A stretch of 48,806 nt of DNA from assembly GCA_017437825.1 (NCBI GenBank), contig JAFRXC010000039.1:1-48806 (forward strand), given 5' to 3'. Source of the DNA: Bacteroidales bacterium (GTDB lineage Bacteria; Bacteroidota; Bacteroidia; Bacteroidales; UBA932). The position numbers were made by a program, and so were the translations under genes. The notes under the pieces were generated by a model. That model was given only the letters and a program-made list of their open reading frames with translations, was not told where the DNA came from and made no database searches. Shown piece by piece: positions 15,848 to 25,670 of this stretch. Within the stretch, counting starts at the first letter, position 1; each line of letters starts with the position of its first letter.

Positions 15848-17539
15848 ATGAAAAACCTAAGAATGATGCTGAAAGCGTTTATCGCTCTTGCTGCTGTCGC
15901 AGCAGTGTCGGTGGGTTGTGAAGGTCTTGAGCCCTATGCAGTGGATGCTCCGGAAGATCTGGCAGACAAGATTGCGGAGTATGAAGCTGAAAAGCAGGCA
16001 AACCAGTCCGACGACTATACCGAGATCACCATCACTACCGCCATTGTCGGCGCCGAAGACAATTCGTCCGGCTGGTGGTCCGAATTCAGCCAGTATTTCA
16101 CTGTCCCGTCGGGAAAGAAACTGGTGATAGAGTTCGAAAACTACGGTTCCGGTGCCAATAACTGGAATAACTGGAACGTTTGTGTCTCTTCTCCTAAGGA
16201 AAGAGATACAGATGGCTATTCAGAATACTTTGTCATTCGTTCTGACGCATACGGATGGGGAAATGGAGACTACAACTCTGCAATGATCGATTTCGATTAT
16301 GGCGGACAGGAGGTGAACTGGGACGAGTTCCGAGAGAAGATGCAGGGTGCATACGTTACTCTTTCTCTTGACCACGCACGCGCCGGCTACGCTTTCCTTG
16401 AAGTTAAGAACGAGGCAAAGGACGGCTTTGTTATTACTGAAAAGTACAATCAGCCCGTGTCTTCTACAGAGGACATCAATGCGTTCCTGGTTTGTGACGG
16501 AAGCCACTTCGTCATAAAGAAGGCTTACCTGGTTCCTTCTGAAATAGCTGAAATAGCAGATGAAGATGCCGCTTCCATAGTAGTAGAAGGCCTTCCTGTC
16601 GCAGTAGAGATGGGCTCACCCATAGAGGATATCATAGCTGAAGCAAAGGCTACGGTTACTTTCACAGATAATTCTTCAGCTGTAGTTCCTATCGAGGACG
16701 TTTCATTCGCCCTTGACGAGACATTCACCGCTTCTACTGGCAAGAAGACTTTGGTTTACTCATACAGCAAGACCAAGCAGGGCAATTACGGCAAATCAGT
16801 AGCGGGCTATGCAATGATAGAGGTTACCAACCCTGTAACTGCTCTCGAAGTGACCAAGGCACCTGCGGTAACTACTTATTACATATATGATCAGCCTGTC
16901 AATTTCTATTCTACAGGTATTGAGGTGACAGCTACCTATGCTGACGGATCTACCGGCATCATCGACAATGCGACCCTTTCATTCGGCCAGGTTCAGCCTG
17001 AAGCCGGCACACAGGAAGTGGAGATCTCATATGCCGGAATGTCCGAGACCATTACTACTACTTGCGAGGTGACAGCGGTAAAGGGAACCGCAGGAATTGG
17101 AATGCCTGACTTCACCAACGCCTGGTGGACCACATTCTCTGAGGATTACAAGGTGGCAGCAGGAGAGAGCAAGGTGATAAAGATGCAGCTTTATTCAGAC
17201 AACCTTGCAAACTGGCACTCACCGTGCGTGATAATGCGCCGTGCTGACCTCTCCGAGTACTGCGTCGTACGTATGGACAACTTCGGTTGGGGTGACTCTT
17301 ATGAAGGAACTGTTGCCGAGAGCAACTGGAACTTCGATTCATTCGCATCAATGCAGAATATGTCTATGGTTACCATTACGGTTACCAACAATGGTAACGG
17401 AACTGCTGAGGTTCTTTACGAGGTGACATATCCTAATGGAGAAGAGCACTTCCAGAAGTACACCAACATCGCCGTGGACGGTGAAGACCTCCAGGCAGCC
17501 CTCGTTACCGAGGAATCTTATCTCGTACTCTTCGACTAA
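15848..17539 (+). CDS. Surface lipoprotein with duplicated domains flanking two Ig-like domains; probable glycan-binding protein
   Basis: A 563-residue lipoprotein (lipobox SVGC, Cys24) that I do not recognise by name. It has an A-B-B-A layout. Domain A1 (about 75-235) and A2 (about 420-563) share GWWSEFSQYF versus AWWTTFSEDY, NNWNVCV versus ANWHSPCV, EYFVIRSDAYGWG versus EYCVVRMDNFGWG, and a closing SHFVI/SYLVL. Between them lie two bacterial Ig-like segments (about 245-325 and 330-410; the second reads ADGSTGIID and GTQEVEISYAG). Rich Trp/Tyr content and the position just before SusC suggest it binds arabinan at the cell surface. Surface glycan-binding proteins usually follow SusD, so this position is unusual. 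It could also be an enzyme, but no acidic catalytic signature is evident. Confidence 0.8.
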   Translation: MKNLRMMLKAFIALAAVAAVSVGCEGLEPYAVDAPEDLADKIAEYEAEKQANQSDDYTEITITTAIVGAEDNSSGWWSEFSQYFTVPSGKKLVIEFENYGSGANNWNNWNVCVSSPKERDTDGYSEYFVIRSDAYGWGNGDYNSAMIDFDYGGQEVNWDEFREKMQGAYVTLSLDHARAGYAFLEVKNEAKDGFVITEKYNQPVSSTEDINAFLVCDGSHFVIKKAYLVPSEIAEIADEDAASIVVEGLPVAVEMGSPIEDIIAEAKATVTFTDNSSAVVPIEDVSFALDETFTASTGKKTLVYSYSKTKQGNYGKSVAGYAMIEVTNPVTALEVTKAPAVTTYYIYDQPVNFYSTGIEVTATYADGSTGIIDNATLSFGQVQPEAGTQEVEISYAGMSETITTTCEVTAVKGTAGIGMPDFTNAWWTTFSEDYKVAAGESKVIKMQLYSDNLANWHSPCVIMRRADLSEYCVVRMDNFGWGDSYEGTVAESNWNFDSFASMQNMSMVTITVTNNGNGTAEVLYEVTYPNGEEHFQKYTNIAVDGEDLQAALVTEESYLVLFD

Positions 17540-17550
17540 ACCAAAGAACA

Positions 17551-20500
17551 ATGAAAATGAAACATATACTTTCAACCATAGCACTCTGCGCAGTTCTGGC
17601 AATTTCTCCGGCTGTCCTTGGCGGACAGAACGGCTTCTATGCCCAGGCGCAGGACAATGTGACTGTGACCGGTACCGTAGTTGACGAGAACGGAGAGCCC
17701 ATGCTGGGCGCAGGCGTAGTAGTTAAGGGAACTACCACCGGAACTACAGTGGATCTTGACGGAAACTTCTCCCTGAGCGCTCCCGTAGGATCTGTCCTCC
17801 AGATAATCACAGTAGGATATACGACAGTAGAGGTTACCGTCAGCAACGCCGGCAGCCTTGGAACAATAGCGATGGAACCCGAGAACACGCTCCTTGACCA
17901 GGTTGTCGTGATCGGTTACGGTTCCCAGAAGAAAGTGGACCTCACCGGTTCAGTAGCAATAGTGGACGCTGACGAGATGAAGAAGGTCTCTCACTCCAAC
18001 ATATCTTCAATGCTTGAAGGTAAGGTTGCGGGTGTACAGATCACCTCTGACGGTCAGCCTGGCGCCGACCCTGCAGTCCGCATCCGCGGTCTGGGCAGCT
18101 TCGGCAGCACCGACCCTCTCTATGTAATAGACGGTGTTCCTATGGGAACAACCATCCGTGACTTCTCTCCTAACGACATCGAGACCATCCAGGTTCTCAA
18201 GGACGCATCTGCAGCCGCTATCTACGGATCACGCGCTGCCAACGGAGTTGTCATCATCACCACCAAGGGCGGAAAGAAGAACCAGCCCGTCATGGTTGAA
18301 TACACCGGTTATCTCGGAGTTGACAAGATCCGCAAGAACGTCTACAAGGTGATGGATTCTGAGCAGTACGGCAATTTTGTCAGGATGGCATTCGAGAACA
18401 GCGCCCTGGCAGTTCCTGCCGGATACGATCCCACCAGCGCCAAGTATGTAAATCCTTCACAGGTAAACACAGACTGGTTTGACGAGATGTTCCAGACCGG
18501 TATCCGCCCGAACCACAACATCAACCTTTCAGGCGGCGGTGAGAACAGCACCTATAATATTGCCCTGGACTACTTCAGCCAGCGTGGTACAATGGTGGGC
18601 GCCGGTCCTAACTACGACCGTTTCACCACCCGCGTGAACAACACCCTCGACGTGAAGTTCCTCAAATTCCGCACAGGCGTGGTTTATTCCCACAGCTCAC
18701 AGGACAGCATGTCCCTCTCAAATGCCAACGAGTATGTACAGGGACTCTACGGAAGCCAGTATCCTGTAATGGCATCTGCACTTCTCATGCCTCCTACTAT
18801 CAAGGCATACGACAGCGACACTTGGTTCCTTGACCGTATCCTTCCTGCTGCTTCCGAGTATCACTACGATTCCTGGGGATTCGGTACTTATTATGACGAC
18901 GTACACGGAGATATCCGTATGACCAACCCTCTTCTATACAACAACCTCCTTGAGCGCAACACCCTGGTAGACCGTATAGTTTCTACAGGATCTGTTACCG
19001 CAGACCTCCTGGACATGATCGGACAGAAGAATGACAACCACAAGCTGGATTACAACTTCAACCTGTCATACAGCCGTACTTATGCAAAGGACTTCACATT
19101 CGTTCCTTCCTTCATTCAGAGTACGACAAACTATCTCTCCAAGAGCAACGAGCGCCTTTCTGAGGGATACCGCAGCATGAGCGACTTCCTGGTAGAGAAC
19201 TACCTTACCTATGACGGCAAGTTCGGCAACCATCACCTGAATGTCGTAGCTGGTACCACCTTCGAGCGTGAGCTTTACCACACTCTCAGCGGCTGGGGAA
19301 ACAACCTTCCCGAACCTTATTACCTCCAGGTAGGCAACGCTGCTGACAGGGATGCTTCTTCATTCGAGAGCGAGCACGTGCTGGCTTCCTACATCGGTCG
19401 TCTCACTTATGACTATGACGGACGCTACCTCTTCCAGGCAACTGTGCGCCGTGACGGTTCAAGCCGCCTTTCATCTGCAGACCGTTGGGACTGGTTCCCT
19501 TCATTCTCACTTGGCTGGCGTATTGACAAGGAGCCTTTCTTCCAGGTTGACCCTAACCTCGTAAGCCTCCTCAAACTGCGTGCTAGCTACGGTATCCTTG
19601 GAAACGAGAACATCGGTGAGTACCAGTATATGGACACGATGGCCCGTGGAAACTACACTTACAGCTTCGGAGGCCAGAAGGTTACCGGATCCTCCATCTC
19701 AAACTATGTGAATACAGCTATTCACTGGGAGAAGAAGAAGACGTTTGACGTTGGTCTTGACTATGCAATGTTCGCTGGAGCCCTGGAAGTAAACGTAGAT
19801 TACTATAACGCCCTTTCAGAGGACCTGCTTTACAGCGTGCCCGTTCCTGCAGAGGCCGGAGCTACCAACGGAAGCGTTACCATGAACGCCGCCTCAATGC
19901 GCAACACCGGTGTCGAGCTTTCCGCTTCTTACCGCAATTACAAAAATGACTTCAGGTATGAACTGTCCGGAAACATCACTCTTCCCAAGAACAGGGTAGT
20001 GTCTCTCGGTCCTTCCGGAGAAGCCCGCAATGACGGATACACCCGCACCGTTCTGGGCGCAGAGGTAGGTCGCTTCTACGGATACGTTTACGAAGGAATC
20101 TTCCAGAACCAGGACCAGATTGACAACCGCGTCAACGACAAGGGCAACCGCGTGATCCAGAACGGTGCACAGCCTGGTGACGTGGCATACAAGGACGTCA
20201 ACAACGACGGTCAGATCACTGCAGACGACCAGGACTTCATCGGAAGCGGAATGCCTAAGGTTCAGTTCGGTCTCAGCGCCCGGTTCGAGTACAGGAACTT
20301 CGATCTCAGCATCTCCACATTCGGAGCAGCAGGTCACCAGCTCCTCGACTTCGTAGACCTTACTCTCCGCAGCTCATACGGAATGACTAACCGCAGCACA
20401 GACCTTCTTAATGCCTGGACCGTAAACAACCCCAGCACTACTGTGCCCCGCGTTTACTACAAGGCTACAGGTTCCATCACCAACGATATGTTCAGTTCCC

Positions 20501-20754
20501 GCTTCCTTCAGAACGGCGCATACTGGAAAATCGCAAACGTAGAACTCGGTTACAACCTGCCTGACGGCATCTTCGGCGAAAACGCCTTCATACGCACCGC
20601 CCGCATCTATCTGTCCGGCCAGAACCTCCTTACCCTCAGCAAGTACAGAGGATACAACATTGACTTCGCCGGCGGAGCATTCACTCCTGGATATAACTAT
20701 TGCTCATACCCGGCTCCTGTTACCGGAATGTTGGGTGTGAAACTGTCCTTCTAA
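17551..20754 (+). CDS. SusC-like TonB-dependent arabino-oligosaccharide receptor
   Basis: A 1067-residue outer-membrane receptor starting 11 bp after the lipoprotein. After the signal peptide (to about AQAQ) comes a carboxypeptidase-regulatory-like domain (GTVVDENGEPMLGAGVVVKG; DLDGNFSLSAPVG), the linker VVVIGYGSQKKVDLTGSV, the plug (EGKVAGVQITSDGQPG, VRIRGLGSFG, LKDASAAAIYGSRAANGVV) and a 22-strand-type barrel ending in KLSF, with the terminal Phe typical of barrels. It pairs with SusD at 20756 and would import oligosaccharides released from arabinan. The length is normal for the family. Confidence 0.95.
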   Translation: MKMKHILSTIALCAVLAISPAVLGGQNGFYAQAQDNVTVTGTVVDENGEPMLGAGVVVKGTTTGTTVDLDGNFSLSAPVGSVLQIITVGYTTVEVTVSNAGSLGTIAMEPENTLLDQVVVIGYGSQKKVDLTGSVAIVDADEMKKVSHSNISSMLEGKVAGVQITSDGQPGADPAVRIRGLGSFGSTDPLYVIDGVPMGTTIRDFSPNDIETIQVLKDASAAAIYGSRAANGVVIITTKGGKKNQPVMVEYTGYLGVDKIRKNVYKVMDSEQYGNFVRMAFENSALAVPAGYDPTSAKYVNPSQVNTDWFDEMFQTGIRPNHNINLSGGGENSTYNIALDYFSQRGTMVGAGPNYDRFTTRVNNTLDVKFLKFRTGVVYSHSSQDSMSLSNANEYVQGLYGSQYPVMASALLMPPTIKAYDSDTWFLDRILPAASEYHYDSWGFGTYYDDVHGDIRMTNPLLYNNLLERNTLVDRIVSTGSVTADLLDMIGQKNDNHKLDYNFNLSYSRTYAKDFTFVPSFIQSTTNYLSKSNERLSEGYRSMSDFLVENYLTYDGKFGNHHLNVVAGTTFERELYHTLSGWGNNLPEPYYLQVGNAADRDASSFESEHVLASYIGRLTYDYDGRYLFQATVRRDGSSRLSSADRWDWFPSFSLGWRIDKEPFFQVDPNLVSLLKLRASYGILGNENIGEYQYMDTMARGNYTYSFGGQKVTGSSISNYVNTAIHWEKKKTFDVGLDYAMFAGALEVNVDYYNALSEDLLYSVPVPAEAGATNGSVTMNAASMRNTGVELSASYRNYKNDFRYELSGNITLPKNRVVSLGPSGEARNDGYTRTVLGAEVGRFYGYVYEGIFQNQDQIDNRVNDKGNRVIQNGAQPGDVAYKDVNNDGQITADDQDFIGSGMPKVQFGLSARFEYRNFDLSISTFGAAGHQLLDFVDLTLRSSYGMTNRSTDLLNAWTVNNPSTTVPRVYYKATGSITNDMFSSRFLQNGAYWKIANVELGYNLPDGIFGENAFIRTARIYLSGQNLLTLSKYRGYNIDFAGGAFTPGYNYCSYPAPVTGMLGVKLSF

Positions 20755-20755
20755 G

Positions 20756-22558
20756 ATGTCCAATTCTAAAATGAACAAGAATATGAAAAAGATTATATAC
20801 GTTCTGGCTTCTTTCGTTACGCTCGTATCCCTGGCATCCTGCGAGGCTGCCCTGGATGTGAAGAATCCTAACAACCAGACCACCTATGACTTCGGAAGGA
20901 CGGAGTCCGACCTTCAGGAGGCTATCGTGGCCTGCTACAACAGAATCCGCCTGGAAGGCACATTCGCCCGCGTTGGCTACACTCTGGACGCAGTCCGTGG
21001 AGACGAGGTCTGGAATTCCTCCCAGCAGTGGTACCTGCCTTATGACAACCTCAATTCATCCGGTCAGATAGATATCGGTGACCTTTGGCCCTGGAGGGAC
21101 AATTTCCACGTGGTCAACCGCTGCAACCTGGTTCTGTCCAGAATAGAGGAGAACGGAATGAAGGGAACCAATATCGACCACCTCAAAGGCCAGGCCCTTT
21201 TCCTCCGCGCCCTTGCATACTACAACCTCGCTACTTATTACAATGAGGTTCCTCTCTTCACCGACTATTCACAGTATTCATCAATCGAATCTATGTACGC
21301 TGAGAACGTAAGCCAGGACGTTGTCCTGGACCAGGTGGAGACCGACCTCGTGGAGGCTATGAATCTTCTTCCCAGCCGTGACGAAGGCGGCGAGTGGGCT
21401 AAGGGCCGCGCCACCAGCGGCGCTGCTGCCGGATACTACGCACGCGTCCTGATGTTCCGCCACAATTACTCAGACGCTCTCGCTGTCCTCAAGGACATCA
21501 TAAACGGAAAGTACGGCCACTACGAACTGATGGCTGACTATGGCGCCAACTTCCTCGAAGGAACAGCTAATGAGAACAACGCAGAAAGCCTCTTCGAAGT
21601 CCAGTTCATGGACTACGGAACAGGCGGAACCGACGACGAGTGGACCCCTGTCAATATCAGCTCCAATGCAACCCAGGGCCACGCAGTAGAGTCCAACTTC
21701 GCACCTCAGAAGAACGGCAGCTGGGGAGACCTTGCAGCTTCACCTTGGCTTTACAATCTCTACAAGGCAGAGCGCTGCACAGACGGAACCTTGGATCCGC
21801 GTCTGTACTGGACCATACTCAGCTATGAGCCTGAATACAGCTCTTATACAGGAGCCAAGACTGCCGCATATCCCAACGGAGATCCTCGTTCCAACGTGGT
21901 ATACCAGAGTGAGATAAGCGCCAACCCTCGTTCCAACAACGCGCAGGGAGGTCTTGCAATCGCCAAATTCACAAACGCCAGGGCAAACATATACAACACC
22001 GTGAACGCAGGACTGCATTGCGGCATCAACATCCGCCTTATGCGCTACAGCGATGTCCTCCTTCGCGCCGCAGAGTGCGAGAACGAGGTTAACGGTCCCA
22101 CCCAGCAGGCAATCGACTGGATCAACCAGGTTCGCAACCGTGCTGGTCTCGCCAGCCTCAATCTTGCTGATTTCGGCTCCGCTGACAAACTTTTCGAGCA
22201 GATCGCGAATGTAGAGCGTCCCAAGGAGTTCGGATGTGAGAACGGCCGCGGAGTAGACCTTATCCGCTGGGGATTCTTCTACGACAGCGCCCGTCTGGCC
22301 CAGATCAGCCAGCACAGCTGCTTTATCCTGGATACTGCAGAAGATGCTCCTGTTTCAACTCAGGAACTCGACATCACCACGGCTTCTGATTATTCATACA
22401 AGTATTTCACTCCCGGACACGAGTATTTCCCTATTTTCCAGGATACCAGGAATGCTAATCAGAATCTTCACGGAAACTCAGCCAATACCAATACTGACAA
22501 CGCTCCCGAGTGGCTTGCCCGTTATGGAAAGGTTCACCCTGTAGTAGATCTCAACTAA
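20756..22558 (+). CDS. SusD-like outer-membrane glycan-binding lipoprotein
   Basis: A protein of up to 600 residues of the SusD/RagB family, the lid partner of the SusC channel. The lipobox SLASC is clear; the most natural start is ATG 20783 (MKKIIYVLAS), as ATG 20756 would begin 1 bp after the SusC stop. Typical blocks: LKGQALFLRALAYYNLATYY (TPR-like region), PLFTDYSQ, a central AARVL-like GYYARVLMF, and MRYSDVLLRAAECENEVNG followed by INQVRNRAGL and a C-terminal GRGVDLIRWG. The pair with the upstream SusC defines the polysaccharide utilisation locus. Confidence 0.95.
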   Translation: MSNSKMNKNMKKIIYVLASFVTLVSLASCEAALDVKNPNNQTTYDFGRTESDLQEAIVACYNRIRLEGTFARVGYTLDAVRGDEVWNSSQQWYLPYDNLNSSGQIDIGDLWPWRDNFHVVNRCNLVLSRIEENGMKGTNIDHLKGQALFLRALAYYNLATYYNEVPLFTDYSQYSSIESMYAENVSQDVVLDQVETDLVEAMNLLPSRDEGGEWAKGRATSGAAAGYYARVLMFRHNYSDALAVLKDIINGKYGHYELMADYGANFLEGTANENNAESLFEVQFMDYGTGGTDDEWTPVNISSNATQGHAVESNFAPQKNGSWGDLAASPWLYNLYKAERCTDGTLDPRLYWTILSYEPEYSSYTGAKTAAYPNGDPRSNVVYQSEISANPRSNNAQGGLAIAKFTNARANIYNTVNAGLHCGINIRLMRYSDVLLRAAECENEVNGPTQQAIDWINQVRNRAGLASLNLADFGSADKLFEQIANVERPKEFGCENGRGVDLIRWGFFYDSARLAQISQHSCFILDTAEDAPVSTQELDITTASDYSYKYFTPGHEYFPIFQDTRNANQNLHGNSANTNTDNAPEWLARYGKVHPVVDLN

Positions 22559-22572
22559 TTATTTGACTATAT

Positions 22573-22604
22573 TTGTGGAGACGGGGGATTCCTCGTCTCC
22601 ACAA
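22573..22604 (+). terminator. Strong hairpin between susD and the GH43 lipoprotein (attenuator or processing site)
   Basis: An 11-bp perfect stem (22573-22583 with 22594-22604), extendable by three more pairs to a GATT tetraloop, fills most of the gap between susD and the next gene. It is followed by AATAATTT rather than a full U tract, so it could act as a partial terminator, or as an RNA end or stabiliser setting different amounts of the downstream enzyme. Confidence 0.6.
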
Positions 22605-22617
22605 TAATTTAAATGCT

Positions 22618-24309
22618 ATGAGAATTTCCAGATTTATCCGTTTTGTGCCAGCCATCTTTGCAATGGCGCTCATCGCAGCCTGCGGAGACCCTGCGGCACC
22701 GGAAGGAATAAAGACTGATGATGACATACCGGTTCCACCTCCCGATCCAACTCCTTCCAGCTATGTAATACCGGATTATGCTGATGATTACTCCTCTATT
22801 TCTGCGTGGAGCAACCACAACAGCTGGAACCTGGCAAACGTACACGATCCGTCCATAGCTTACTACAACGACTATTACTATATGTACGGTACAGACGCTT
22901 CTTACGGCAACGAGCACGAGAAAGCCACTACCGGCAAGCATTTCCAGGGGAAGCGCTCCAAGGACCTTGTAAACTGGACATATCTTCCAGGCCCTATGAA
23001 CAGCGCTCCCACCTGGGTGAAGGATTCCCTTAATGCCATAAGGTCCAGGATGAACCTTCCCGAGATTGCCAATCCCTCATACGGATACTGGGCTCCCGTC
23101 ATCCGCAAGGTTAACGTAGGAGGTGTTGACAAACTGAGAATGTATTACTGCATCGTTGTCAACAACAACATAAAGAAAGGCGGTACTTCATTCGACGGCA
23201 GCTGGGGAGAAAGAGCTTTCATAGGAATGTGCGAGAGCACGGACCCCGCCAATGCAAAATGGGAGGACAAGGGATTCGTCACCTGCTCCTCTTCGGACAA
23301 AGGCCGCGACGGATGGGCTCGTCCCAACGAGAATGACTGGAACGCGTATTTCTATTACAACGCCATCGACCCCACTTACATAGTGACGCCTGAGGGAAAG
23401 CATTACCTCATCCACGGCTCCTGGCACAGCGGCTTCGCCCTGCTTCAGATCGATCCTGAGAGCGGAAAGCCTGTCAATGCTCCGCTGGGTGATCCTTGGG
23501 CGGACAGCTCCGATGACCTGGTTGCACGCTACGGCCTTCGTATCGGCACCAGGACCGCATCTTCCCGCTGGCAGGGAAGCGAGGCCCCGGAAATCATTTA
23601 CAAGGACGGTTATTATTACCTGTTTATGGCATACGACGGCCTCGATGTTCCTTATAACACCCGCGTGGTGCGCAGCAAGAACATAGAAGGACCCTACACA
23701 GACATTACAGGACGCAACTTCACCAACGGACGCGGAGATTGTTACCCCATAGTGACCCATCCATACAAGTTCAAGACTGGATATGGCTGGGTAGGCCTCT
23801 CGCACTGCGCCATCTTCCAGCAGGAAGGAACAGGGGACTGGTTCTACTGCTCACAGGGCAGGCTTCCGGCAGGAGCAGGCGGAAACGCCTACAGTAACGC
23901 CATAATGATGGGACACGTCCGCCGTATAGTATGGTGCCCTGCTTCAGTATCCGAGCCCAACGACCTGTGGCCTATCGCCTTGCCCGAAAGATATGCTGGC
24001 CTTCCTGCAGGGGAGTCCATTACGAAATCCGAACTTGTAGGAAAGTGGGAGCACATAAACCTCAAGTATGATTACGCCAACCAGGACAAGGCCGAAGATC
24101 TGATTCTCAATGCCGACGGAACTATGAGCGGCGTCCTTACTGGCAAATGGAGCTATGACGAGTCCAAGAAGCAGCTTACGCTTGGCAACGTAATAGTATG
24201 CGTAGAGCGCGAAGCAGACTGGGAGGCATCTCCCCGTGTAGCCACGCTAGTTTACGCAGGTACCGAGAAATCACTCAATGCCACTTATTGGGGCAAGAAA
24301 GTAAAATAA
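22618..24309 (+). CDS. GH43 endo-arabinanase-like surface lipoprotein with C-terminal domain
   Basis: A 563-residue enzyme. The ATG at 22618 gives a signal with lipobox LIAAC (Cys22); the TTG at 22573 would lie inside the hairpin. A short Pro/Asp-rich linker (about 30-60) precedes the propeller: base D77 (VHDPS), WAPV at 158-161 where arabinanases usually have WAPD, pKa modulator D251 (NAIDPT), acid E322 (SEAPE) and a later LSHCAIF histidine. Residues from about 480 form a beta-rich domain like the C-terminal domain of extracellular endo-arabinanases. The lipid anchor plus linker suggests it works on the cell surface, feeding the SusCD pair. It is the last gene of the arabinan operon. Confidence 0.9.
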   Translation: MRISRFIRFVPAIFAMALIAACGDPAAPEGIKTDDDIPVPPPDPTPSSYVIPDYADDYSSISAWSNHNSWNLANVHDPSIAYYNDYYYMYGTDASYGNEHEKATTGKHFQGKRSKDLVNWTYLPGPMNSAPTWVKDSLNAIRSRMNLPEIANPSYGYWAPVIRKVNVGGVDKLRMYYCIVVNNNIKKGGTSFDGSWGERAFIGMCESTDPANAKWEDKGFVTCSSSDKGRDGWARPNENDWNAYFYYNAIDPTYIVTPEGKHYLIHGSWHSGFALLQIDPESGKPVNAPLGDPWADSSDDLVARYGLRIGTRTASSRWQGSEAPEIIYKDGYYYLFMAYDGLDVPYNTRVVRSKNIEGPYTDITGRNFTNGRGDCYPIVTHPYKFKTGYGWVGLSHCAIFQQEGTGDWFYCSQGRLPAGAGGNAYSNAIMMGHVRRIVWCPASVSEPNDLWPIALPERYAGLPAGESITKSELVGKWEHINLKYDYANQDKAEDLILNADGTMSGVLTGKWSYDESKKQLTLGNVIVCVEREADWEASPRVATLVYAGTEKSLNATYWGKKVK

Positions 24310-24318
24310 ACTGAGCAG

Positions 24319-24334
24319 GCAAGTAATTACTTGC
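24319..24334. repeat. 16-bp perfect palindrome between convergent genes
   Basis: GCAAGTAATTACTTGC reads the same on both strands and covers the last codons and stop of the cysteine desulfidase gene. As RNA it gives a 6-bp stem with an AATT loop on either strand. It may be a weak bidirectional transcript end; there is no long T tract. Confidence 0.3.
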
Positions 24335-25664
24335 ACAGCATAATGTCAAGGATCATCCGGTCCGTGGTCTTCATTCCGGCAGAGCCGATCTTACCCACGT
24401 TCCGGATGGTCTTTTCTACATCATCTTCTATGATGCCGTCGGTGGAGGGGATGCAGGTGCCCCTGAGTGCCAGGACAGCGGACTGAACGGCGCAGGACAC
24501 TCCGGAAGCCACCTTCATCGCGCAGCCTACCTTGGCGCCGTCGCACACCATTCCGGTTATGTTGCCGGCCATATTCTGGATTGCGGACGAAACTTCCTTC
24601 AGACCGCCGCCCTCAAGATAGACAATGCCGCAGGCTGAGCCTGTAGAGGCCACTACGCAGCCGCAGAGGGCGGACAACTTGCCCAGGTAACTCTTTATAT
24701 GTATGGCCACCAGATTGCTTAAAATAAGGGCTCTGGCGAGGCGTTCGTCATCGATTTCATATTTGATCGCATAGGCTATGACGGGCATGCTGACTGTGAT
24801 GCCCTGGTTGCCACTTCCACTGTTGGACATTGCTGGAAGGGTGCAGCCTGCCATCCTGGCGTCGGATGCTGCTGCTGTCATTCCCATTGCGAAACTGAGG
24901 AAATCGTCCCCGAACACTTCCTGCTGGTTCTCGCGTATGGCTTTGCCCACCTTGAGGCCGTAGTCGCCGTCAAGGCCTTCCTTGGCAAGAGCAAGGTTAA
25001 GGGTGCGGTCCTCCAGGATGAAGGCAATGTCTTTGAAAGTCATTCCGAGGGCAAAGTCAAATATCTCCTTGACGGAGAGTCCGTGATCCTTGATGCCGGA
25101 GTCTGCGCCCGCTGCGGCGGACTCGGAACTCATAAGGATCTTGTCAGCGAAGCTGGTCTCCACAATGTGATCGTGGTTGTCCTCTATGACGGCGTAGGCA
25201 AATGGATTCACCTCCGCACTGGCGTGAGCGCCCTCCAGGGAGACAGTTGCCTTTACATAAAGCAGATGCTCCGTGTCAGCTACTTCCACGCAGACGGACT
25301 TATCTTCCACAAGCTGCTTGGCGCGCCGGACATCTTCTGGAGAGAGATTCTTGAGCACTTCAAGGCCTAGCGCGGAACTTCCGCATACAGCCCCCAAAGC
25401 GGCGGCAATAGGGATTCCGACCATTCCGGTACCAGGTATTCCCACACCCATTCCATTCTTGAGGATATTGCCGCTGACAGCCACGTCAATCTTGAAGTCG
25501 GCGTTTCGACGCCAGCCTTCCGGACAGTCTCCCGGGCAGTTCTCCTTTATTATTTCAGTTGCCTTGGCGACGGCCAGGGCAACGGCTATGGGTTCCGTAC
25601 AGCCGAGAGCTGGCTTCACTTCGGAATGGATCAAGTCTATGATTTCCTTCTGCCTTGAAGTCAT
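24327..25664 (-). CDS. cyuA: L-cysteine desulfidase / UPF0597 family (CyuA/YhaM)
   Basis: A 445-residue cytoplasmic protein that matches the CyuA/YhaM (UPF0597) family, Fe-S enzymes that break L-cysteine into sulfide, ammonia and pyruvate and are related to the serine dehydratase alpha domain. Seen: KPALGCTEPIAVAL with Cys22, SGNILKNGMGVGIPGTG, a mid-protein SNSGSGNQGI, LSALCGCVVASTGSACGI, and NMAGNITGMVCDGAKVGC, which hold the conserved cysteines expected to bind the cluster. The length is normal. It stands alone, convergent with the arabinan operon and divergent from the receptor at 25718. The symbol follows the family; activity was not tested. Confidence 0.88.
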   Translation of the reverse strand: MTSRQKEIIDLIHSEVKPALGCTEPIAVALAVAKATEIIKENCPGDCPEGWRRNADFKIDVAVSGNILKNGMGVGIPGTGMVGIPIAAALGAVCGSSALGLEVLKNLSPEDVRRAKQLVEDKSVCVEVADTEHLLYVKATVSLEGAHASAEVNPFAYAVIEDNHDHIVETSFADKILMSSESAAAGADSGIKDHGLSVKEIFDFALGMTFKDIAFILEDRTLNLALAKEGLDGDYGLKVGKAIRENQQEVFGDDFLSFAMGMTAAASDARMAGCTLPAMSNSGSGNQGITVSMPVIAYAIKYEIDDERLARALILSNLVAIHIKSYLGKLSALCGCVVASTGSACGIVYLEGGGLKEVSSAIQNMAGNITGMVCDGAKVGCAMKVASGVSCAVQSAVLALRGTCIPSTDGIIEDDVEKTIRNVGKIGSAGMKTTDRMILDIMLCK

Positions 25665-25670
25665 ATTCTC

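Noticed and set aside
22573-22617. TTG start extending the surface arabinanase by 15 residues
   Set aside because: The extension is the hairpin sequence and would destroy the lipoprotein signal; ATG 22618 is better.
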